64,000 nt of DNA from Occultella glacieicola (GTDB taxonomy: Bacteria > Actinomycetota > Actinomycetes > Actinomycetales > Beutenbergiaceae), in the NCBI RefSeq assembly GCF_004353825.1, contig NZ_SMNA01000003.1, positions 372,001 through 436,000 of the forward strand, read 5' to 3'. Positions 57,587 to 64,000 of this stretch are shown here, piece by piece; within the stretch, counting starts at the first letter, position 1, and the number at the start of each line of letters is the position of its first letter. The notes beneath the pieces were generated by a model. The model was not told the origin of the DNA. It was given only the letters and a program-made list of their open reading frames with translations, and did not search any database. The position numbers and the translations under genes are program-made.

Positions 57587-58936
57587 TCACTGCCCGCGCA
57601 GCGTCCGGGCGACCCCGACCCGGTCCGCACGCAGCCCCCGGCCGCGCTCCCAGCGGCTCCCGGGCGCACCGCCCCGCACGCCGGCCCGAGCCTGCAGCGC
57701 CCGCGATACGTCGCGGACACTCTCCCTCGTCGCGGACCGTGGGGCCGCCTCGGCCCAGGAGGTGCCGGCGAGCAGGGCCCGGTCGCACATCGGCCGGTCG
57801 TCGGGCACGAGCACCGGATCGCTCACTCCGGCGAACCTGGCCAGCGCCTCCCGCACCGACGCCGCCGCACGAGGACCTGCGGCCGATGCCCGGACCCGGT
57901 TCACGAGCACGGTACGTGCCAGGGCGGCCGGGGCGACGTCGTCCACGTCGAGCAGGGCCTGCACGAGCCGCTCCACCCCGATCGGCTCGGCGGCGCCCAC
58001 CACGACGAGTTCGTCGGCGGCCGCGAAGGCGGATGCGGCAACGGCGTTGCGGCCGGGACCGAGGTCGAACCCGGATTCGTCCTCGGGCACGAGCACCGGC
58101 GCGTCCACGACCACCCACCGGCTGAGGTGGCGGGCCTGCTCCCAGAGCACGTCCAGGCTGGGACCGCTCACCTCCCGCCACCGGCCGGGCCTGGCCAGGC
58201 CGGGCAGCACCCGCAGGTCCTGGGCCACCCGGGGGCTCAGCCGGGCCAGGGTCGCGGCGTCGAGGGTGCCGTGATCGGCGGCCCGCACCGCCGCGGCGAG
58301 GCCGGCGAACTCGTCCAGCACGCCGAGTACCTGGGCCACGGAGGCACCCCAGATGTCCGCGTCCACGAGCATCGTCGACTCCCCTGCCGCGGCGAGCTCG
58401 GCGGCGAGGTTCACCGCGATCGTGGTGCGGCCCGGCGATCCGGCCGGGCCCCACACGACGACCAGCCGCCCGGGCCGGTCGGCGTCGGCGCCGACGCCCT
58501 CGATGGGGACGTCCGGCTGCCGCTCGGGTGCGCCGTCCGGGTCGGACCATCCGGTGCCGATCATGGCGTCGAACCGTTCGGCGGTGCGCTCGGTATCGTC
58601 ATCGGCGCCCGCGGCGAGCGCGGTGACCGCCTCGAGGAGATCACCGCCGCGGGCGACGGCGACCGCGCCGAGCCCGGTGTGCCGGTCCACCGCGCCGGAG
58701 TCGCAGAGCACGAGCGTGCGGGTGCCCGCGCTACGCAGCCGGCTCACAAGTGGGCGGTCGATCTCGAAGTCGGCGTCCACGACCGCGACCGAGCCGAGGC
58801 CCGCCAGGGCCGCGGCCAGGAGTTCCGCGGTGTCCGCGCACCGCCTGACCACGGACAGCCCCGGTGTGGCCGCGATCGAGGCGACCAAGGTCTCCTCGAC
58901 CTCCCCCCGCAGACAGAGCAGGACGCCGCTGGTCAC
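57587..58936 (-). CDS. CpaE/MinD-like P-loop ATPase with arginine in Walker A
   Basis: 449 residues. Receiver-like N-terminal part (about 1-110), a linker, then a MinD/ParA-type ATPase (about 155-400) with P-loop VWGPAGSPGRTT (161-172) and VDADIWGASV switch. The invariant Lys of GKT is Arg170, and the MinD signature Lys is also absent. Related to pilus-assembly CpaE. GTG at 58936 overlaps the SAF gene stop by 4 bp, so the two are coupled. Confidence 0.85.
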   Translation of the reverse strand: MTSGVLLCLRGEVEETLVASIAATPGLSVVRRCADTAELLAAALAGLGSVAVVDADFEIDRPLVSRLRSAGTRTLVLCDSGAVDRHTGLGAVAVARGGDLLEAVTALAAGADDDTERTAERFDAMIGTGWSDPDGAPERQPDVPIEGVGADADRPGRLVVVWGPAGSPGRTTIAVNLAAELAAAGESTMLVDADIWGASVAQVLGVLDEFAGLAAAVRAADHGTLDAATLARLSPRVAQDLRVLPGLARPGRWREVSGPSLDVLWEQARHLSRWVVVDAPVLVPEDESGFDLGPGRNAVAASAFAAADELVVVGAAEPIGVERLVQALLDVDDVAPAALARTVLVNRVRASAAGPRAAASVREALARFAGVSDPVLVPDDRPMCDRALLAGTSWAEAAPRSATRESVRDVSRALQARAGVRGGAPGSRWERGRGLRADRVGVARTLRGQ

Positions 58937-59586
58937 GAGTCGGCCTGGCCCGGTAGCGGGACCACGGTGATCACCGCGTCCGCGCTGATGGCGTCCAGCA
59001 CCTCGGGTAGATCGTCCACCTCGATGAGGACCTGGACCTGGACCTGGTCGGCGCCCGCGAACAGCGAGGCGTCCTCGTGGACGTCCCAGACCTCCACGGC
59101 CCCGACGAGCAGTTGCGTCGGCCCCACGGGGGCGACCCCCTCGCCGTCGGGATCCGGCAGCGCCACCCACAGGTCCACGCGCGAGCCCTTCTCCAGGTAG
59201 GCCTCCAGCGCCGCACTCATCGGCAGCGAGATCGGCCGGACCTCGACCTGCGACTCGGTGCCGACCGCAGTACCCGGCACGAGCTCACCCGGCCCGACGG
59301 CGCGGGTCGCCACCGCGTCCTCGGGTACACCCTGGTCCGGGGTGAGGTAGAGGTCGACGTCCGGGACGTGCACCTGCACGATCTCGAGGTCCGCGGCCTC
59401 GATCGGGTCGCCGGGGCTGAGCGGCTCGTGCGTGCGGTAGACCTCGACCGTGTCGGAGGCGTTCGTCACCGCCCACGATCCGAGCGCGACCGAGGCCGCC
59501 ACCAGCAGGATCCCGATCCCCAGCCGTGGGTCCCGCCAGCTCGGTCGGCGCAGCCGCGCGGCCGCTGGTGCACTCGGTTCGGGCAT
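58933..59586 (-). CDS. SAF-domain membrane protein (CpaB/RcpC-like)
   Basis: 217 residues. One N-terminal membrane segment (about 24-42, LGIGILLVAASVALGSWAV) and an extracytoplasmic SAF domain (about 50-115; EPLSPGDPIEAADLEIVQV, GVPEDAVATRAVGPGELV). Resembles Flp-pilus assembly CpaB, but no secretin, TadA or pilin genes are in the window. ATG at 59586. Divergent from the small helix-turn-helix gene. Confidence 0.87.
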   Translation of the reverse strand: MPEPSAPAAARLRRPSWRDPRLGIGILLVAASVALGSWAVTNASDTVEVYRTHEPLSPGDPIEAADLEIVQVHVPDVDLYLTPDQGVPEDAVATRAVGPGELVPGTAVGTESQVEVRPISLPMSAALEAYLEKGSRVDLWVALPDPDGEGVAPVGPTQLLVGAVEVWDVHEDASLFAGADQVQVQVLIEVDDLPEVLDAISADAVITVVPLPGQADS

Positions 59587-59718
59587 CGTCGCTCCCCCAG
59601 ACCCCCTCGCGCCTCGAGGAGTGCCCCTATGGTGCCAAGAGTTGGTCGCGAGCGGGAGAGTTATACACAGATTGCTCATGTTCCGCCGCGGCGACCGGTT
59701 CGCTGTCAAACTAGGCCA

Positions 59719-59970
59719 ATGGAACCGCGATTCCTCTCCCTCGCCGACGTGACGGAGGTCCTGAAGATCACGATGTCGCAGGCGCGCGCCCTCGTGCGCA
59801 GCGGCGAGCTGAAGGCGATCCAGATCGGCGGCAAGGGCACCTGGCGGATCGAGAACAGCGAGCTCGAGGCCTACATCGCGAGGATGTACCGGCGCGCCCA
59901 GGAGCGGATCACCCACGGCGAGGGCGTGCTGGACGATCTCGACGACGCTGCGGCGCGGACCGACGACTGA
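59719..59970 (+). CDS. Small BldC/excisionase-like helix-turn-helix protein
   Basis: 83 residues with a MerR-like winged helix: FLSLADVTEVLKITMSQARALVRSGELKAIQ and GGKGTWRIENSELEAYIA. Followed by a charged C-terminal tail. Similar small regulators (BldC, AlpA, Xis-type) act on few sites; divergent orientation from the SAF/MinD genes suggests it controls them. Start ATG at 59719 with a CAAACT box 6 nt before it. Confidence 0.88.
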   Translation: MEPRFLSLADVTEVLKITMSQARALVRSGELKAIQIGGKGTWRIENSELEAYIARMYRRAQERITHGEGVLDDLDDAAARTDD

Positions 59971-60015
59971 CTCGCCGGGCTACGACGGCCGGACTCCTTC
60001 CCGCCCCGCCCCCGC

Positions 60016-60052
60016 CGAGAGTGCTGTCCTGGCAACCACTTCCGCACTCTCG
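60016..60052. repeat. Intergenic hairpin element
   Basis: CGAGAGTGC (60016-60024) and GCACTCTCG (60044-60052) form a 9-bp stem around a 19-nt loop; with one bulged C the stem extends by CCGC/GCGG. It sits alone between the helix-turn-helix and pucR-like genes. Possible terminator or mobile palindromic element. Confidence 0.6.
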
Positions 60053-60124
60053 CGGGATGGGTGGCCGGCGTAGCGGCGACCGCCGCGCTGTGAACGGGCG
60101 GGCGCACCGGCGTAGGTTCGGACG

Positions 60125-61696
60125 ATGAGACTGCGCGACCTCCTCGACGCCGAGGACCTGGACCTGCGGCTGCTGGTCGGGGACGAGAGCGCACTCGCAG
60201 CGCCGGTCAACGCGGTCTACACCACGGACCTCATCGATCCCGGCCGCTACCTCAGCGGTGGCGAACTGGTGATCTCCGGCCTGATGTGGCGCCAGGACCC
60301 GGCCGACTCGGAGACCTTCGTCGCCACCATCCGGGCGGCCGGGGCGGTCGCGCTCGCGGCCGGCACGGCCCACTTCGGTCCGGTGCCGGCCGACGTGGCC
60401 GAGGCGTGCGCACGCCACGGGCTGGTGCTGTTCGAGGTGCCGCCGCCGGTGTCCTTCGCGAGCCTGACCGAGTACGTGGTGGGCCGGGTGGGCACCGAGC
60501 GGGGCGACCGGCTGGCCGCGCGCCTGGACCGTCAGCGCCGGCTACTGCTCGCGCTCGCGCACGGGCAGACGGTGTCCGACCTGCTGGCGCAGGTGCGCGC
60601 CGAGACCGGTCTCGCGTGCCGGGTGCTGACCCCGACCGGTCGCCAACTCGCCGGGCCGGACGAGACATTGCCCGACGAGGCCCTCGAGCGGATCACGCTC
60701 GCCTACCTGCGCGACCCGCGCCTACCGGCAGTGGTGCCCGCCGTGAGCCGACCCGCGCGGCCGGGCGACGCCGTCGGCCCGTGGTCGATCTTCGCGAGCG
60801 CGGGCGCCCTCGCCGACCGGCTCACCACCAGCCTGGTGCTGGTGGAGGGCGCCTGGCCGACCTGGCCCGAGGACCACCTGGACACGATCACCCAGCTGTG
60901 TGCCGCCGTCGGGCTCGACGAGGCCCGTCGGGCCCCGGTGCGGCAGGTCGCGCGCACGCTCGCGGACGGTGTCTTCTCGCTCGTGGCCCAGGGCCACGGC
61001 ACCGGCGCCGAGGCCCACGCGCTTCTGGAGCAGTGCGGCGTGGACCCCACCGAACCGTTCGTGGCGCTGGTGGCGGGCCCCGCCGCCGGGGCACCTCCCG
61101 GCGCCACCGGGGCGATCCTCGACGACGTCGTCGCGCACCTCGGGCGGGGCGCCGTCGGTTCGGTGGGGCCCGACGGCGTCGCACCGGCCCTCGTGCCGGC
61201 GGCGGACGTGGACGCGGTCGAGCGCGTCCGCGCCGCGGCCGCCCGGCTGTCACCGGGCCTGGGCGCGCGCCGCTTCTGCGTCGGGGTCAGCGCGCGCACC
61301 ACGGACGCGGCGGTCGCCGGGGCCCTGGACGAGGCCCGCCATGCCCTCGCTCTCGCCCGGCTGCGCCCGAACCCGGTGGAGGTGGTCACCGCCGCCGAGG
61401 TGACCAGCCACATCGGCCTGCTGGCCGCGGTCCCGGACGAGGTTCGCCGGGCGTTCTCGGCCCGGGTGCTCGGCGCGCTGGCCGCGCACCGGGACGCCCA
61501 CCGGGACCCGTCGCTGGAGGAGACGCTCGTGGCGTTCCTCGAGCACGACGGGTCCTGGACCCGGACCGCCGGTGCCCTGCACCTGCACGTGAACACGGTG
61601 CGGTACCGGATCGCGCGGGTGGAGGAACTCACCGGCCGTGATCTGTCCAGGTTCGCCGACCGGGTGGATGTGTTCCTCGCGCTGCGGCTGCGCTGA
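60125..61696 (+). CDS. PucR-family transcriptional regulator
   Basis: 523 residues. N-terminal PucR domain (about 1-125; MRLRDLLDAEDLDLRLL and YLSGGELVISGLMW) that senses a purine or related ligand, a middle GGDEF-like segment and a C-terminal HTH_30 domain (about 465-520; FLEHDGSWTRTAGALHLHVN). In Bacillus PucR activates purine catabolism, which fits the nucleoside deaminase and xanthine-type permease genes downstream (opposite strand). ATG at 60125. Confidence 0.92.
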   Translation: MRLRDLLDAEDLDLRLLVGDESALAAPVNAVYTTDLIDPGRYLSGGELVISGLMWRQDPADSETFVATIRAAGAVALAAGTAHFGPVPADVAEACARHGLVLFEVPPPVSFASLTEYVVGRVGTERGDRLAARLDRQRRLLLALAHGQTVSDLLAQVRAETGLACRVLTPTGRQLAGPDETLPDEALERITLAYLRDPRLPAVVPAVSRPARPGDAVGPWSIFASAGALADRLTTSLVLVEGAWPTWPEDHLDTITQLCAAVGLDEARRAPVRQVARTLADGVFSLVAQGHGTGAEAHALLEQCGVDPTEPFVALVAGPAAGAPPGATGAILDDVVAHLGRGAVGSVGPDGVAPALVPAADVDAVERVRAAAARLSPGLGARRFCVGVSARTTDAAVAGALDEARHALALARLRPNPVEVVTAAEVTSHIGLLAAVPDEVRRAFSARVLGALAAHRDAHRDPSLEETLVAFLEHDGSWTRTAGALHLHVNTVRYRIARVEELTGRDLSRFADRVDVFLALRLR

Positions 61697-61718
61697 CCTC
61701 TCGGGGTCCCGGTCCGGC

Positions 61719-62231
61719 TCAGTACGCCTCGCGGTCCGGTCGGGCGAGCCAGTCGTCGAACGGGGCCACCGCGCCGGGCACCTCGAGCGGGAGGACCGGG
61801 GTCGCCCACTCCGAGCGCGGCCGGGCGAACAGCTCGTAGAACGCGAGGTCGTCGAACCCGCCGCGGGCGGCGTCGTGCCGGTCCGCGGCGTAGACCACCC
61901 GGTCCACGCGGGCCCACAGGGCCGCCGCCAGGCACAACGGACACGGCTCGCAGGAGGTGTACAGCACCGTCCCGGTGAGGCGGAAGTCGCCCAGGGCATG
62001 CGCGGCCGCGCGGATCGCACAGACCTCAGCGTGCGCCGTCGGGTCGTTGTCCCGGGTGACCCGGTTGACGCCCTTCCCGAGTACCTCCTCGCCCCGGACG
62101 ATCAGCGCCCCGAACGGGCCTCCGCCGTCGGCCACGTTCTTGCGGGCGAGGGCGACGGCTTCGGCCAGCCAGTGCTCCTGCCGGGGATCATCGGTCACGC
62201 TCGGTGCCTCCGCGAGGTAGAAGTTGCCCAT
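61719..62231 (-). CDS. Nucleoside deaminase (guanine deaminase-like)
   Basis: 170 residues of the cytidine/guanine deaminase fold: zinc and catalytic residues H67 and E69 (THAEVCAIR) with C97 and C100 (SCEPCPLC), plus the FDDLAFYELF C-terminal segment of bacterial guanine deaminases. It would convert guanine to xanthine, the substrate class of the neighbouring permease. GGGAG lies 7 nt before the ATG. It begins 3 nt after the permease stop, so the two share a transcript. Confidence 0.9.
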   Translation of the reverse strand: MGNFYLAEAPSVTDDPRQEHWLAEAVALARKNVADGGGPFGALIVRGEEVLGKGVNRVTRDNDPTAHAEVCAIRAAAHALGDFRLTGTVLYTSCEPCPLCLAAALWARVDRVVYAADRHDAARGGFDDLAFYELFARPRSEWATPVLPLEVPGAVAPFDDWLARPDREAY

Positions 62232-62234
62232 GGT

Positions 62235-64000
62235 TCAGCTCCCTGCCCGGTCCAGGCTACGCGTCCGCGCAGCGCTGATCGGGTTCGCATCGGCGACGAG
62301 CGATTCGAACCGGTGGTTGGCGATCTTGGCGATCTCGATGATCGCCGCGGCGTGTTCCTGGGCGTCGGAGTTCGAGAGGCGTTCCCAGCCGGATGCGAGG
62401 ACTCGTTCCCGGGCGCCGAGATCACGCACGCACGCGATCAGCGGGACCCCGAAGCGGTCCCGGTAGGCGGTCGTGAGCCGGGTGAACTCGTCCTGGGAGT
62501 CCTCGTCGAGCCGGGTCAGGCCCACCTCGGACTGCTCCGCGGCCGAGCTCTGGCCGGCGTCCTCGCCGAGTCCACCGAGGTCCGGGTAGGCCTGCATGAG
62601 CTCGCGCTGCTCCTCGGGCCGGCCGGCGAACAGGGCCTCCTGCAGCGCCATCCGTAGGGACTGGGTGTCGCGGAACGGGCGCCGGTCGTACGCGCGCTGC
62701 GCCACCCAGTCCGCGCCCTGGACGAGCGGGGCGAACGTGGCGACGAAATCGGCGCGGCCCATGTCGTTGACCTGTCCGAGGCGGATCGAGTCGACCCCGG
62801 GCCGGCCGGCGACGGCCGGACCACGGCCCCGGCCGAGGTGGTGGAACACCAGGTTCAACCCGATCGCGGTGATGCTGCCGAGGGTGATGCCGCTGCCGAA
62901 GATGATCTCCGCCCAGGGCGGCACCGCCTGCGCGAGCGTGGGCTGGGCCGTGACCAGCATGGCCAGCCCGATGCTGGTCCCGACGATGACGATGTTGCGG
63001 TGGTCGTTGAAGTCCACCCTGGTGAGGGTCTGGATGCCCACCACCGCGACGGTCGCGAACATGGCCAGCGCGGCCCCGCCGAGCACCGGGTGCGGGATTC
63101 CGGCCACCACGGCACCCGCCTTCGGCAGCAGCCCGAGCCCGATCATGATCAGCCCGGCGGCCGCGACCACGTACCGGCTCTTCACCCGGGTCAACCGGAC
63201 CAGGCCGACGTTCTCGGCGAAGCACGTGTAGGGAAAGGAGTTCAGCACCCCACCGAGGGTCGTGGCCAGGCCGTCCGCGCGCAGGGCCCGGGCGATGTCA
63301 CCCTTCGCGATCCGCTTGTCCACGATCTCCCCGGTGGCGAACACGTCGCCGGTGGTCTCCACGGCCGTGATCAGCATGACGACGATCATCGAGATGATCG
63401 CGGCGGCACTGAACTGCGGCCACCCGAAGTAGAACGGGGTGGTCACCCCGACCCAGGCGGACTCGGCGACCCCGCCGAAGTGGGCGTCCCCGAACGCCCA
63501 GGCCACCAGGGTGCCGGCCACGAGTCCCACGAGCACGGCCACGGTCGCCATGAAGCCCTTGAAGATCCGCTGGATCGCCACGATCAGGGCGAGGGTGCCG
63601 AGCGCGTAGGCGAGGTTGCGCGGATCGGTGGGGTCACCGCCGGCGCCGCCGACCGCGTCCTGGGCCGCGACCGGCAGCAGCGCGATGCCGATGATCAGGA
63701 TCACGGTGCCGGTCACGACCGGCGGGAAGAACCGGATCAGGCGTGCGAAGAACGGAGCGATGAGGAACGTGAACAGCCCGGCCACGATGACGGCACCGTA
63801 GATCACCAGGAGGCCGTCGGTGCCGCCCCCCGCGGCGAGGCCGATCGCGATCATCGGGCTCACCGCCGTGAACGTCACCCCCTGGAGCAGCGGTAGCCGG
63901 ACGCCGATCTTCCAGAACCCGATCGACTGGATGATCGAGGCGATCCCGCAGGTGAACAGGTCCGCGTTGATGAGGTGGATCAGTTCACGCTCGTTCAGGC
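62235..64000 (-). CDS. NCS2 xanthine/uracil permease fused to UraD-like domain (5' end beyond window)
   Basis: The reading frame stays open to the window edge, so the N-terminus lies outside. The membrane part shows NCS2 features (FTCGIASIIQ near the edge, ETTGDVFATGEIVDKR, NSFPYTCFAENVGLV). The last 170 residues resemble OHCU decarboxylase: GADWVAQRAYDRRPF, SAAEQSEVGL and YRDRFGVPLIACVRD. The catalytic His of the usual HPDL motif is Tyr (AYPDL; TAC at 62588-62586). A domain fused to a transporter may act as scaffold or sensor rather than enzyme. Confidence 0.9.
   Translation of the reverse strand, partial: LNERELIHLINADLFTCGIASIIQSIGFWKIGVRLPLLQGVTFTAVSPMIAIGLAAGGGTDGLLVIYGAVIVAGLFTFLIAPFFARLIRFFPPVVTGTVILIIGIALLPVAAQDAVGGAGGDPTDPRNLAYALGTLALIVAIQRIFKGFMATVAVLVGLVAGTLVAWAFGDAHFGGVAESAWVGVTTPFYFGWPQFSAAAIISMIVVMLITAVETTGDVFATGEIVDKRIAKGDIARALRADGLATTLGGVLNSFPYTCFAENVGLVRLTRVKSRYVVAAAGLIMIGLGLLPKAGAVVAGIPHPVLGGAALAMFATVAVVGIQTLTRVDFNDHRNIVIVGTSIGLAMLVTAQPTLAQAVPPWAEIIFGSGITLGSITAIGLNLVFHHLGRGRGPAVAGRPGVDSIRLGQVNDMGRADFVATFAPLVQGADWVAQRAYDRRPFRDTQSLRMALQEALFAGRPEEQRELMQAYPDLGGLGEDAGQSSAAEQSEVGLTRLDEDSQDEFTRLTTAYRDRFGVPLIACVRDLGARERVLASGWERLSNSDAQEHAAAIIEIAKIANHRFESLVADANPISAARTRSLDRAGS

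Noticed and set aside
58933-59586. Complete Flp/Tad pilus locus suggested by CpaB/CpaE-like proteins
   Set aside because: No TadA ATPase, TadB/C, secretin or Flp prepilin in the surrounding sequence.

Overview
The window is a contiguous stretch of a very high-GC chromosome with dense genes, many GTG starts, 4-bp ATGA/GTGA overlaps and several leaderless starts. The gene content points to an actinobacterium, most likely Micrococcales. The markers are a fused Kgd 2-oxoglutarate decarboxylase/dehydrogenase, a SigR-RsrA thiol-stress pair, the 24-residue ribosomal protein bL37, an actinobacterial nrtL-lysA-hom-thrC-thrB run and a type-B SdhCAB complex. I cannot name the species from sequence alone. 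No prophage, insertion sequence, CRISPR array or rRNA was seen. The only tRNA is tRNA-Arg(CCG).

Layout. 1-5658 (minus): threonine/lysine biosynthesis. 5711-7973: membrane protein, tRNA-Arg, mutarotase. 8039-12110 (minus): membrane-anchored M23 protein and a CNNM/CorC-like pair. 12244-14138 (plus): OmpR-type two-component system. 14329-20599 (plus): kgd, a degenerate SGNH protein and a GH35 beta-galactosidase. 20660-27886 (minus): AGCS and MetPS-type sodium symporters, DUF4097-like protein, MDR oxidoreductase, ThuA and Gfo/Idh/MocA proteins. 28106-31345: bL37, rsrA-sigR and aroA. 31353-33556 (plus): rsgA and an AbiEi/nuclease-like gene bracketed by two palindromic arrays. 33683-37108 (minus): sdhCAB. 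37182-48259 (minus): a ten-gene carbohydrate operon. 48338-50438: secreted propeller-like protein and IclR regulator. 50461-53380: an orphan metzincin with an eCIS-cargo-like N-terminus, hisN and a VapBC module. 53467-59970: a phosphodiester glycosidase-phosphoesterase fusion and a MinD/SAF-domain cluster. 60125-64000: purine-catabolism locus (PucR, nucleoside deaminase, and an NCS2 permease fused to a UraD-like domain, cut by the window end).

Genes working together. The GntR-led operon (48259 down to 37182) encodes an ABC sugar importer, a glycosidase and CE7 esterase, and a dehydrogenase, lactonase and glucarate-dehydratase-like set. This suggests oxidative, non-phosphorylative catabolism of an imported acetylated saccharide. 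SigR appears to control its own operon from a perfect GGAAT-N18-GTT promoter that would also produce an N-terminally extended, near-leaderless isoform.

The best candidate for something undescribed is at 32388-33624. A solo gene encoding an AbiEi-like winged helix joined to a PD-(D/E)XK-like nuclease domain lies between two four-site palindromic arrays of identical geometry (spacings 20, 19, 20 bp). The last codon of the gene lies inside the downstream array.
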